A DNA stretch of 64,000 bases from Seohaeicola zhoushanensis (GTDB lineage: Bacteria; Pseudomonadota; Alphaproteobacteria; Rhodobacterales; Rhodobacteraceae): positions 671,406 to 735,405 of the forward strand of contig NZ_BNCJ01000001.1 in assembly GCF_014656415.1 (NCBI RefSeq). The letters are read 5' to 3'. Within the stretch, counting starts at the first letter, position 1; every line of letters starts with the position of its first letter. The notes under the pieces were generated by a model. It was not told the DNA's origin, did not search any database, and worked only from the letters and a program-made list of their open reading frames with translations. The position numbers were made by a program, and so were the translations under genes. Shown here in pieces: positions 1-10,056 of this stretch.

Positions 1-2394
1 GACGTGGCGACGGTGCGCTTCGTTCCCGATACCTCGGACAGCCTGGTCGCCCATGTGACGCGCGGCCCCGAGGGGGTGAACCGGGTGCCCGCGGTGACGC
101 TGGCGGTGGCCAAGCGCGGCGGGGCCAATGCGGTCACGGTGGCCGAAAAGGTCCTGCATAGGGTCGAATTGCTGGAAGGCCGGATGATCCCGGACACCGT
201 GCATGTGACGGTGACGCGCGACTATGGCGAGACCGCCAACGAGAAGGCGAACGAGCTGCTGTTCCACCTCGGGCTGGCGACGGTTTCCATCGTCGGGCTC
301 GTCCTGCTGGCCATCGGCTGGCGCGAGTCGATCGTGGTGGCGGTAGTGATCCCGGTGACGATCCTGCTGACGCTCTTCGCGGCCTGGATCATGGGCTATA
401 CGCTGAACCGCGTCTCGCTGTTCGCTCTGATCTTCTCCATCGGGATCCTGGTCGACGACGCCATCGTGGTGATCGAGAACATCGCCCGGCACTGGGCGAT
501 GCCCGACGGGGCAAGCCGGACGGCCAAGGCGATCCGCGCCGTGGCAGAGGTGGGCAACCCGACCATCGTGGCGACGCTGACGGTGGTGGCGGCGCTGCTG
601 CCGATGCTCTTCGTTTCGGGGCTGATGGGGCCCTACATGAGCCCGATCCCGGCGGTGGCCTCGGCGGCGATGGTGTTTTCCTTCTTCGTCGCGGTGATCA
701 TCACGCCCTGGCTGATGGCCAGGATCGCCGGCAATGCGCCTGCGCATGGCGGTGACGAGCACGCCCATGGCGGCGGAACGCTGGGCCGGGTCTATGCCGC
801 CGTGGCGCGGCCGATCCTGGCGACCAGGGCGGGCAGCCTGACCTTCCTGCTGGTGACGGTGGTGCTGTCCTTCGGCTCGCTCGGGCTGCTCTATACCAAG
901 GACGTGACGGTCAAGCTGCTGCCCTTCGACAACAAGTCGGAGCTGGCGGTGGTGATCGACCTGCCCGAGGGCGCCTCGGTCGAGGCGACCGACCGGGTGG
1001 CGCAGGACGTGGCGGCGGCGGTGCTGCAGGTGCCCGAGGTGATGTCGGTGCAGACCCATGCAGGCGATGCGGCGCCGTTCAACTTCAACGGGCTTGTTAG
1101 ACACTACTATTTGCGGGCCGAGCCGAACCTAGGCGATGTGCAGATCAACCTCACGCCCAAGGGCGAACGCGACCGCACCAGCCATGACATCGCGCTGGAG
1201 ATACGGTCGCTGGTCGCGGCCATCGCGGTGCCCGAGGGCACCAGCGTCAAGACCGTCGAACCGCCGCCTGGCCCGCCGGTGATCGCCACGCTGCTGGCCG
1301 AGGTCTATGGCCCGGATGCCGAGACGCGGCGGGCGGCGGCGACCCGTGTGCGCGAGGCCTTTGGCAAGGTGCCCTTCGTTGTCGATACCGATGACGGCTT
1401 CGGCGTGCAGGCGCGGCGGCTGCGGGCGACGATCTCGACCGACCAGCTGGAGTTCTTCGGGGTCGAGGAGGCGGATGTCTTCACCACGCTGGCGGTGCTG
1501 AACCAGGGCAAGACGGTGGGCTATTCGCACCGTGGCGGCGGGCGCTATCCCATTCCCATCGTGATGGCGCGCGACAAGGCCGACCGGGTGGTCGACGAAC
1601 GCTTCCTGTCCACCCCGATCCCGGCCAACGTGCTGCCGGGCGCGCGCGGCGTGGTGGAACTGGGCGATGTGGTGAACATCGCCGAGGAACAGGCGTCGTT
1701 CCCGATCTTCCGCCACAACGGCCGCGCCGCCGAGATGGTGATGGCCGAACTGGCTGGCGATTTCGAGGCGCCGCTCTACGGGATGCTGGCGGTGGCCGAG
1801 GAGATTGACCGGATGGACTGGCCCGAGGGCATGAAGCCCACGATCAAGCTGGCCGGGCAGCCCGAGGACGAGTCGGGCGTGACCCTGCTCTGGGACGGCG
1901 AATGGGAGGTGACGGTCATCACCTTCCGCGACATGGGCGCGGCCTTTGCGGTGGCGCTGCTGGGCATCTACATCCTGGTGGTGGCGCAGTTCGGGTCGTT
2001 CAAACTGCCGCTGGTGATCCTGACGCCGATCCCGCTGACCTTCCTGGGCATCATGGTCGGGCACCGGCTGTTCAACGCGCCCTTCTCGGCGCCCTCGATG
2101 ATCGGTTTCATCGCGCTGGCGGGCATCATCGTGCGCAACTCGATCCTGCTGGTCGACTTCATCCGCCACACCGACCCCGCGGGGCGCAGCCAGGTCGATA
2201 TCCTGATCGAGGCCGGGGCGATCCGGTTCAAGCCGATCCTGCTGACGGCGGTGGCGGCGATGATCGGCGCGGTGGTGATCCTGGCCGACCCGATCTTCCA
2301 GGGGTTGGCGATCTCGCTGCTGTTCGGGCTGCTGAGTTCGACCCTGCTTACGGTGCTGGTCATCCCGGCGATCTATCGGGTGTTCCGGGGCTGA
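1..2394 (+). CDS. RND-family efflux transporter, 5'-truncated by the window edge
   Basis: The reading frame is open from the first base, so the gene starts upstream; 797 residues are visible, roughly the last three quarters of an AcrB/HAE1-type proton-driven inner-membrane pump. Visible pieces are the first TM bundle (from about residue 85), the TM4 motif with paired acidic residues (GILVDDAIVVIEN, near residue 150) needed for proton relay, a second periplasmic domain (about 310-630) and the C-terminal TM bundle ending in VLVIPAIYRVFRG. The family works with a periplasmic adaptor and an outer-membrane channel; the adaptor is presumably encoded just upstream, outside the window. A short patch of A/T-ending codons (1093-1113) stands out in otherwise GC-biased coding. 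Substrate cannot be told. Confidence 0.93.
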   Translation, partial: DVATVRFVPDTSDSLVAHVTRGPEGVNRVPAVTLAVAKRGGANAVTVAEKVLHRVELLEGRMIPDTVHVTVTRDYGETANEKANELLFHLGLATVSIVGLVLLAIGWRESIVVAVVIPVTILLTLFAAWIMGYTLNRVSLFALIFSIGILVDDAIVVIENIARHWAMPDGASRTAKAIRAVAEVGNPTIVATLTVVAALLPMLFVSGLMGPYMSPIPAVASAAMVFSFFVAVIITPWLMARIAGNAPAHGGDEHAHGGGTLGRVYAAVARPILATRAGSLTFLLVTVVLSFGSLGLLYTKDVTVKLLPFDNKSELAVVIDLPEGASVEATDRVAQDVAAAVLQVPEVMSVQTHAGDAAPFNFNGLVRHYYLRAEPNLGDVQINLTPKGERDRTSHDIALEIRSLVAAIAVPEGTSVKTVEPPPGPPVIATLLAEVYGPDAETRRAAATRVREAFGKVPFVVDTDDGFGVQARRLRATISTDQLEFFGVEEADVFTTLAVLNQGKTVGYSHRGGGRYPIPIVMARDKADRVVDERFLSTPIPANVLPGARGVVELGDVVNIAEEQASFPIFRHNGRAAEMVMAELAGDFEAPLYGMLAVAEEIDRMDWPEGMKPTIKLAGQPEDESGVTLLWDGEWEVTVITFRDMGAAFAVALLGIYILVVAQFGSFKLPLVILTPIPLTFLGIMVGHRLFNAPFSAPSMIGFIALAGIIVRNSILLVDFIRHTDPAGRSQVDILIEAGAIRFKPILLTAVAAMIGAVVILADPIFQGLAISLLFGLLSSTLLTVLVIPAIYRVFRG

Positions 2395-2499
2395 CGGGAA
2401 GCTGACCCAAAGGCAGCGCGCGCTCCGGTTGTGCTGGACGCGCGTACGCAAGCGTGACTAAGTGTGCGCATTGTTGTTGCCTATGTTGGGAGAGCGGCC

Positions 2500-5400
2500 A
2501 TGACCGGCGCATTGACACCGAAGCAGATAGAGTTCCTGGAGACATATGTCGGCATCCCGAAATTCTTCGGCCGCTCCAAGGCCAAGGATCTGCGGGCGCA
2601 ATACGAGGTCGAGTTCGACCGCTTCAACATCCGGCGCGACTGGGTCGAGGGACAGATCGACACCGTCGCCGATGCCGAAGTCGCCAAGCTGATGAAGCTT
2701 GAGCTGGCCAAGGCGGAAGAGATCATCATGGCCGGCGGCAAGACGCCGGATTTCGACGGCGGGCACCGCCACCTGGTGGCGGTGAACCAGAGTGTCGAGG
2801 CGCAGCGCCTGATCGAACGGGTGCGGGCGCGCGAGGCGGTCGTCAAGGTGATGGTCGAGAACGCGCTGGCCGCGCCGTCGGACAAGCAGGACGAGATCCG
2901 GATGCTCTGGACCTATGCCACCGAGAACATCGCGGCGGGGGTCAAGGCGGTCAGCATCGACAAGCTGAACTCGGCGCTGACGGCGATGGACAAGCTTCCG
3001 GGCGTGATCGCCGCGGCTGTGTCGCTGAGCGCCGCGATTGCCAACGCTCAGGGCGCGCAGCTGGTGTCCGAGGCGAAGACCGTGCAGGCCAAGGCGCTGG
3101 CCGACCTGCTGGCCGCCGAGGCGCGCCTGACCAATTCCGAGGCCGCGTTCAAGACCGGGTTCGACAATTCGGTTCCGGCAACCCTGGCGCAGAAGGCGGC
3201 TGAGATCCGCCAGCTGATCGACGGGGCGCCGAAGGATGACGCCTCGGTCTCGGGCGGTGATTTCGAGGCCGAGGCCAAGGCGATCCGGGACCATGCGGAC
3301 GTCGTGGCCAAGGCGGCGGCGGAAGCGGTGGTCAAGCTGAACGAGCTGGATGCGGCGGCCAAGACGCCGCTGGAGCAGTTCGCCCAGTGGAAGGCCGACC
3401 GCGCCGCCTTCGAGCCGAAGCTCGCCACGCTGAACCGGCACCCGGGCAAGGCGCATCCGCAGGTTGCGCCCGACGTTGCGGCGATCACCAACGCCTTCAA
3501 CATTGCCAAGGGCAAGCTGACGACCTGGGACTATGCCGGGGCCATCGCCGATCTGGGGCCGTTGCCGCAGAAGGTGGATGAGGCGATCAAGAAAGCCGAC
3601 GACTACGCCAAGCTGCAAGCGGTCTCGCAGCAGCGGCTGGATTCGGTCAACAGCCTGCGGAATCCGACGGCGCTGGCCCACAACCAGGCCAAGACGGCGA
3701 TCCAGGAAGCCAAGGATCTCTACGCCGACGCAGTCCGCGAGTTCAACGCCGGGGACGTGCGAAAGACGATGGCCGCGCTCGACAAGATCCCGCCGTCGGT
3801 CGACAGGGCGACCCACCTGGGCAACCTCTCGGTCGAATATACCAACGGCTATGCCAGCTATGGCCAGACGCTGACCGATTGCGAAAACAAGGTGAAGGCG
3901 ATCAACGATGTCGCCATCAAGGGCACGCTGACAACGGCGATCAAGAAGGCCAGGGATTTCTGGACCGCCAATGCCTGCGGGCCGGATGGCGACCTGACCC
4001 AGGCGATGCAGAAGCTGACCAGCTTCTATCGCGCCACCTCGACGCTGACGGCGCAGGTCGCCGATGCCGAAGCCTACCTGGCCGAGCTGAAGGCCTTCAA
4101 GGAACGGCTCAAGGCCGTGGCCGACCGGGATGCCGACAATGGCCGGATCGCCATCGAGGAATATTACCTCCGTCTCCAGGCGGACGAGACCTTTGCCCGC
4201 GCCAAGGCAGCGAGCTTTGACTGGGCCTTTGCGTCCAAGGTGCTGAAGGCGACCGAGGGCAAGCTGCAGACCGAGGCCCTTGCGCTGGCGGATCTCGCCA
4301 AGGACTTCATCGCGCGCAAGAAGGCGCTGAACGAGCAGATCGTCGAACTGCGGAAGAAGGAGCACGCCGACAAGGCCGAGACCGCCATCGCGCGGGTGGC
4401 CGAGCTGGTGGCGAGTGCGACCGACACGGCAGTGACGGGCAAGAACTGGCAGGGTGGGCTGACCACCATCGCCGCCGCCGAGAAGCAGGCCGAACTGGCC
4501 GAGCGGCTGCTCACCGATGCCGCCGATATCGCTTCGGCCAAGGACGACACGGCGCATGAGGGCGTCGGGGATGCCGGGGGGGTCGAGAAGGCCTTTGCCA
4601 ACTTCCAGGCGGTGCATGGCAAGGTTCTGGGCAAGGATGATGGCACCTTCGCGGCCAAGCTCGGCACCATCCTGCAGAAGGCGACCGAGGCCAAGGCCAA
4701 GGCCGCCGGTGCAACGCCGGATTTTGCCGCGGCGGCCGAGGGCATTAAGACCGCGCTGGCCGAGGCCGAGGCGGTCTTTGCCGAGATCGCCGCCAAGCGC
4801 GGCTATGCCGACCGGCTGGCGATGGTGAAGGGCGCCCATACCGGCACCCTGCCGGGGCTGAGCACGGATGACTGCATCAAGCCCGAGATCGACGATATCG
4901 GCACCGCGATCACCGAGGCCGAGACGCTGGCCAAGGCCCCGACGCTCGATTTCCCCGGCGCCGATGCCAAGCTGACCGCCGCACTGGCGATCATGCGCAA
5001 GGCCGAGGTCAACGCCGCCGCCTATGGCCGGCTCAAGCCGAACCGCGACACCATCGACACGCTGCTTACCTATATCGAGGACCCGGTCCGCAAGGACGGG
5101 GTCGACGAGGAGATCAAGCGGCTCAAGGCGATCAAGAAGGATATCGCCGACGCCATCACCGCGCGCGACTTCGCCAAGGCCGAGGCCAAGGCCAAGGAAG
5201 GCGCGGGGCTGGACGCGGGGTATCGGGTGATCGCCGACGACTACAAGGCCGCCGTCGACCAGCGCAAGTCGATGATCACCGACCAGCTGCACTACCTCCA
5301 GGGCCTTCCCGAGGTGGCCGGCGAACTGGCGCAGGTCATGGCGCTGGACGCCTCGGTGGTCGAGCTGATGACGGCCCGCGCCTATAAGGCGGCCAAGAAC

Positions 5401-7689
5401 GTGGCCAACAACGCGGCCAACGTGATCGTCAAGGGATACTACATCAACCAGGACTTCCAGGCCTGGGGGCCGAGCAAGACCGCCGGCGAGACCGCTCATG
5501 CCGACGTGCACGCGCGCGACAGCGGCGGGATCGCCGCCATCACGGCGCTGGTCGCGAAGATGGACAGCGAATTCCAGAAGGCGGCCAAGGCCGCGGGCGA
5601 GCGCAACTACAAGACCGCCAAGACCTGGATGGACAAGGTCATCGCCACCGCGCTGCTGATCGAGCCGCACCTGGCACGGATGGAGGATTGCCGCACCCAG
5701 CGCGAGGAGGCCGAGAAGGCGGTGGCCGATGTCGGCAAGCTTGCGAACCAGGCGGCGATCGAGCCTCTGGTGGCGCGGCTCGGCGGCAAGCAGGCGAATG
5801 CGATCAAGCTCTTCGATGCCGGCGATTTCGCCGCCGCCAAGACCCTGTTCACCGAGATCAAGGCCGATTGCCAGACCGCCATCGACGCGGCGGCGAAACA
5901 GGCGGAATACGTGACGCTGAACGACGAGGTGAAGACGCTCGCCGGCACCGATACCCAGGGCGTCAAGGATGCGCTGGCCAAGGCCAAGACCCACGTGGCC
6001 GAGTTGCGGGCGATGCCCGAGGGGCTTTACGTCATCGCCGACGTGATCGCTGCCGAGACCGCCATCAAGGCCGCCGAGAAGGCGCTGGGCGAGGGCAGCA
6101 CCGACGACACCGCCAAGGACAAGGTGGTCGAGGCGATGGACGCCTGCGCGCGGGGCCGCGTGAATATCGGCCACTATACCCAGTTCGTCCAATCGGCCGA
6201 TTACGCGCGCCAGCACATCGCCGATTTCCTGTCGAACCACAGCGCGGCCGATTTCGTGAAGGCCGACATGGAGGCGCTGCGCGGCAAGGTCGACGAGACG
6301 ATCCTGGCGCTGCGCGGCACGCCCTCCAAGCGCGGCGATGCGCAGACGGCTATCGAGGAGGTGATGGCCGAGTTCCACCGCCTGCGCGGCATCGCCGACT
6401 CCCGCAAGCTCTACCTGCCGCTGCGCGACAAGGTGTCGAACGACCTGCTGGTGATGGAGCGCGATGACGGCCGCTATGCCATCGGCGACCAGATCGCGGC
6501 CGTTAAGACCAAGCTTCAGACCGCCGATGCCGCCTCGCAGGCGCGCGACCACGACCGCGGGATGAAGCTGATCGAAGAGGCGCGCAGCGAACAGCTCGAC
6601 GCGCTGCTCAAGGCCAAGATGTCGCGCGGGGCGGTGCCGCCGGCCAACGAGATCAAGGCGATCCTCGAAGGGCCGAACGGTGTCGACCGGCTGGATGCCA
6701 TCGTCGAATCGCTCGACCCGGTGGCGCAGCGCAGCGTTCTGAACGCCGCCTTCGAGGCGCGGTACGGCTGCAAGCTGAACATCTTCAACAACAATGCCCA
6801 CGAGAAGCAGCTCGAAGCCTGGATGAAGGCCAACCCCAACGCCAGCGCGACGCAGATCGAGACCAAGCGCAACCAACTGCGGGCGGCGAATGTCTCGGTG
6901 GACGCTGGCCAGAAGGGTCCGAACATCAAGCGGTTCTACGAGGTGATGGACGAGCTGCCCGAGAGCGCGACGCTGGAAAACGACTCGATGATCATCTTCA
7001 CCACCAACGAGGGGCCGGCGACCGGGTCGGACTACAACGGCGGCTCGAAGGAGGTGACCATGCGCGAGGGCAATGCCAGCGACAGCACCTACTACGGGCT
7101 GACGCTGCCGCATGAGCTCGAATCCGTGGACGCGGGTTGCGAGCTCGATCCGGGCGAGGAGATGACCTATTTCGCCTGGAACACGCTGCACGAGGTCGGC
7201 CACGCGGTGGACGACCGGGCGAGCTATATGGACCGCAACGGCAAGACGCTGGCCGGCTGGGAATACTACGGTGGCAACGTGCTTCCGGCCGCCAAGGCGA
7301 TTGCCGGCAAGCTGGAATTCGACCCGGCCTATGTCGCCGCGATCATGAGCGGCGACGACAATGCGGCGGTGCCCGAGCCGCAGGGCTGCGAGCCCGAGGA
7401 ATGGGAACGCCGACGCGCCGGGGTGAAGGTCTGGGTCGACCGGATCCGCAGCGGCAAGGATCCGTGGCAGACCGCCAGCGGCGCCAAGGCGGCCGAGGTC
7501 GACGGGATCGTCTACCAGGAAAGCTACGAGGGCACCTGGACGAGCTACCCGATCGCGCAGCGCTCCAAGGGGGTCAGCGGCTATCAGTTCCGCGCCCCGG
7601 GCGAGTGGTTCGCCGAACTCTATGCCGCCTACCACAGCGGCAAGATGAAGACGAGCCACCCGGCCTACAACTGGATCAAGGACCTCTGA
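2500..7689 (+). CDS. Giant helical-repeat protein with C-terminal lethal-factor-like zinc metallopeptidase domain
   Basis: 1729 residues. The start is ATG 2500, preceded by GGGAGAG at a good distance; an in-frame GTG at 2464 lacks such a site. Residues 1 to about 1410 are almost entirely predicted helix, Ala/Lys/Asp/Glu-rich, with recurring units carrying a D-[FY]-x-x-A core (near residues 343, 415, 888 and 1105). No signal peptide or TM segment is visible. The last ~310 residues look catalytic: HEVGH (H1564, E1565, H1568) followed by AVDD, then Y1695, seven residues later E1702, then WFAELYAAYHS. As I remember it, anthrax lethal factor (peptidase family M34) has HExGHAVDD with Y728 and E735 at the same seven-residue spacing, followed by FFAEAFRLMHS. 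This suggests a gluzincin with ligands H1564, H1568 and E1702. The substrate and delivery route are unknown. The CpXC gene follows 13 bp later. Confidence 0.8.
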   Translation: MTGALTPKQIEFLETYVGIPKFFGRSKAKDLRAQYEVEFDRFNIRRDWVEGQIDTVADAEVAKLMKLELAKAEEIIMAGGKTPDFDGGHRHLVAVNQSVEAQRLIERVRAREAVVKVMVENALAAPSDKQDEIRMLWTYATENIAAGVKAVSIDKLNSALTAMDKLPGVIAAAVSLSAAIANAQGAQLVSEAKTVQAKALADLLAAEARLTNSEAAFKTGFDNSVPATLAQKAAEIRQLIDGAPKDDASVSGGDFEAEAKAIRDHADVVAKAAAEAVVKLNELDAAAKTPLEQFAQWKADRAAFEPKLATLNRHPGKAHPQVAPDVAAITNAFNIAKGKLTTWDYAGAIADLGPLPQKVDEAIKKADDYAKLQAVSQQRLDSVNSLRNPTALAHNQAKTAIQEAKDLYADAVREFNAGDVRKTMAALDKIPPSVDRATHLGNLSVEYTNGYASYGQTLTDCENKVKAINDVAIKGTLTTAIKKARDFWTANACGPDGDLTQAMQKLTSFYRATSTLTAQVADAEAYLAELKAFKERLKAVADRDADNGRIAIEEYYLRLQADETFARAKAASFDWAFASKVLKATEGKLQTEALALADLAKDFIARKKALNEQIVELRKKEHADKAETAIARVAELVASATDTAVTGKNWQGGLTTIAAAEKQAELAERLLTDAADIASAKDDTAHEGVGDAGGVEKAFANFQAVHGKVLGKDDGTFAAKLGTILQKATEAKAKAAGATPDFAAAAEGIKTALAEAEAVFAEIAAKRGYADRLAMVKGAHTGTLPGLSTDDCIKPEIDDIGTAITEAETLAKAPTLDFPGADAKLTAALAIMRKAEVNAAAYGRLKPNRDTIDTLLTYIEDPVRKDGVDEEIKRLKAIKKDIADAITARDFAKAEAKAKEGAGLDAGYRVIADDYKAAVDQRKSMITDQLHYLQGLPEVAGELAQVMALDASVVELMTARAYKAAKNVANNAANVIVKGYYINQDFQAWGPSKTAGETAHADVHARDSGGIAAITALVAKMDSEFQKAAKAAGERNYKTAKTWMDKVIATALLIEPHLARMEDCRTQREEAEKAVADVGKLANQAAIEPLVARLGGKQANAIKLFDAGDFAAAKTLFTEIKADCQTAIDAAAKQAEYVTLNDEVKTLAGTDTQGVKDALAKAKTHVAELRAMPEGLYVIADVIAAETAIKAAEKALGEGSTDDTAKDKVVEAMDACARGRVNIGHYTQFVQSADYARQHIADFLSNHSAADFVKADMEALRGKVDETILALRGTPSKRGDAQTAIEEVMAEFHRLRGIADSRKLYLPLRDKVSNDLLVMERDDGRYAIGDQIAAVKTKLQTADAASQARDHDRGMKLIEEARSEQLDALLKAKMSRGAVPPANEIKAILEGPNGVDRLDAIVESLDPVAQRSVLNAAFEARYGCKLNIFNNNAHEKQLEAWMKANPNASATQIETKRNQLRAANVSVDAGQKGPNIKRFYEVMDELPESATLENDSMIIFTTNEGPATGSDYNGGSKEVTMREGNASDSTYYGLTLPHELESVDAGCELDPGEEMTYFAWNTLHEVGHAVDDRASYMDRNGKTLAGWEYYGGNVLPAAKAIAGKLEFDPAYVAAIMSGDDNAAVPEPQGCEPEEWERRRAGVKVWVDRIRSGKDPWQTASGAKAAEVDGIVYQESYEGTWTSYPIAQRSKGVSGYQFRAPGEWFAELYAAYHSGKMKTSHPAYNWIKDL

Positions 7690-7702
7690 AGGAGGCGGAA
7701 CG

Positions 7703-8398
7703 ATGTCACTCTTTTCCCAGATGAACGTATTGTGCCCGAACTGCGGGAAGACCCAGAACATCGCCGGGGTGGGCAGCGTCAACGCCGACCGGCGGCCCGA
7801 TCTGCGCGCGGCGATCATGGACGACAGCTTCCAGATGATGATCTGCGGGGATTGCGGCACCGCCTTCCGGCTGGAGCCGCTGTTCAACTACCTCGAAGTG
7901 GACAAGGGCCTCTGGATCGCGGCGATGCCGGGGCGCGAGATGCCCGAGTATATCGAGGTCGAGGACCGCGCTATGGGGGTCTTCGAGATCTCCTACGGCG
8001 AGCGGGCCCCGGCGGCGGCAAAGGCCATCGGCAAGGACCTGAAACCGCGCGTCACCTTCGGCTGGCCGGGCGTCAAGGAGAAGCTGACCATCGACGAGCT
8101 GGGCCTCGACGATGTCATCGTCGAGAAGCTGAAGCTGGAACTGATGCGCCGCCTGCCCGAGGTGCCGCTGGGGCCGGGCACCGAGTTGCGGCTGATGGGT
8201 GGCGGCGAGAGCGCGCTGAGCTTCGCCTGGGTCCAGACCGTGGGCGAGGCGCAGGAGCAGGGCTTTTCCGTGGACCGGGCGCTTTATGACGAGATCGCCG
8301 GCAACGAGGCGGGCTGGGCCAAGATCCATGCGCGGCTGACCGACGGGCCCTTCGTCGACATGCAGAAGCTCTACATGGGCGAGGGGCGGGCGGCCTGA
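7703..8398 (+). CDS. CpXC-domain zinc-motif protein, partner of the giant metallopeptidase-like gene
   Basis: 231 residues, with a strong ribosome site (AAGGAGG at 7689-7695) that overlaps the stop of the preceding gene, so the two are almost certainly co-transcribed. The N-terminus has two cysteine pairs, CPNCG (C11, C14) and CGDCG (C48, C51), the pattern that defines the CpXC domain (Pfam CpXC), a presumed zinc-ribbon-like fold of unknown function. The rest is soluble alpha/beta with no TM segment or signal peptide. The gene ends exactly where the convergent dehydrogenase gene ends. Plausible roles are a chaperone, immunity or accessory factor for the upstream protein, but this is inference from adjacency only. 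Confidence 0.8.
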   Translation: MSLFSQMNVLCPNCGKTQNIAGVGSVNADRRPDLRAAIMDDSFQMMICGDCGTAFRLEPLFNYLEVDKGLWIAAMPGREMPEYIEVEDRAMGVFEISYGERAPAAAKAIGKDLKPRVTFGWPGVKEKLTIDELGLDDVIVEKLKLELMRRLPEVPLGPGTELRLMGGGESALSFAWVQTVGEAQEQGFSVDRALYDEIAGNEAGWAKIHARLTDGPFVDMQKLYMGEGRAA

Positions 8399-8407
8399 TC
8401 AGGCCGC
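8390..8407. repeat. 18-bp perfect palindrome at the convergent gene junction
   Basis: GCGGCCTGATCAGGCCGC is perfectly self-complementary and is centred between the abutting TGA stop codons of the CpXC gene and the convergent dehydrogenase gene, both of which end in Ala-Ala-stop. It could fold into a hairpin on either transcript and slow polymerase from both sides, but there is no T-tract, so a terminator role is only possible. The symmetry follows partly from both proteins having the same last codons. Confidence 0.45.
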
Positions 8408-9375
8408 GAGCCGCTCGGCCAGTTCCCAGAGCGCGTCGGGCACCTCGACCGGATCGGCGAAGCGGCGGTGCTGGCCGGGCAGGCGCGCGCCTTCGTCTGC
8501 CGTGATGGCAGCGGTGAGCGCCGACAGGCGGTCGCCGAAACCGGGCGCGGTGGCGGGGTCGACCAGCAGGTAGAACTGGCCGATGTCATGTGGCGGCCCC
8601 TCGGGTGCTATCAGCGGGTGGATGTCCTTCGAGAGCAGGCTTCCGGTCATGCCGGCGGCCAGGATCTCGACCATCAGGCCAAGGCCCCAGCCCTTGTGCC
8701 CGCCGGCGCTGGCCAGCGAGCCGCCGTCGAGAGCGGCGGCGGGGTCGGTGGTGGCGCGTCCCTCGGCATCGCGCGCCCAGCCCTCGGGGATCGGCTGGCC
8801 CGCCTCGCGCGCGGCCATGATGGTGCCGAGTGCCACGGTGGTGGTCGACTGGTCGAACTGGAGCACGACGTTGCCCTGCGCATCGGGCACCGAGAAGGCG
8901 ATGGGGTTGGTGCCGATCACCGGCACCCGGCCGCCGGGCGGGGCGACACGCGGGGTGGCGTTGGTCACGCCCAGCCCGATCATCCCGGCCCGCGCGATCT
9001 GCCCGGTGAAGAAGCCGAGCGCGGTGGCGGTGTGGGAATGCCCGACCGCCAGCGCGGCGGTGCCATTGGTGCGCGCAGCCTCGACGGCCGACGGCAGCCC
9101 GCGCGCGAAGGCGGGCTGGGCAAAGCCCATGCGGGCATCGACACTGACCAGGCCGGGGCGCGGCTGGCTCACCTGCGGCTCGGCATGACCATCGACCCGG
9201 CCCGAACGCAGTTGCTGGCAGTAGCTTTCCAGGTAGGCCAGCCCGCAGATGCGGTTGCCGGTCGCCTCGGCCTCGACCACGGCGCGCGCGACCTGGTCGG
9301 CCACCCACTCGGCCGCCCCGTGCTTCATCAGCGCAAAGCGCGTGACATGCGAGAGGCGGTCGAGGGGCACATGGG

Positions 9376-9379
<4 letters not shown>
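8399..9379 (-). CDS. Ldh-family NAD(P)H-dependent oxidoreductase (malate/L-lactate dehydrogenase-like)
   Basis: 326 residues, full length for the family. Features typical of the Ldh_2 (YlbC/DpkA/sulfolactate dehydrogenase) fold are an N-terminal helical segment, the [23 protein letters not shown] region holding the catalytic His, [29 protein letters not shown] and the [15 protein letters not shown] stretch near the C-terminus. Members reduce 2-oxoacids or cyclic imino acids such as delta1-piperideine-2-carboxylate; the substrate here is open. The start is GTG at 9379, in a GTGA overlap with the stop of lolD, so it is translated with the lol genes, although a functional link is not obvious. 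The 3' end abuts the convergent CpXC gene. Confidence 0.88.

Positions 9380-10048
<669 letters not shown>

Positions 10049-10056
<8 letters not shown>

Noticed and set aside
2458-7887. An open frame of about 1800 codons on the minus strand, antisense to the giant gene
   Set aside because: It mirrors the codon bias of the plus-strand gene in GC-rich DNA, is rich in Arg, Leu, Gly and His without domain motifs, and has no credible start signal.
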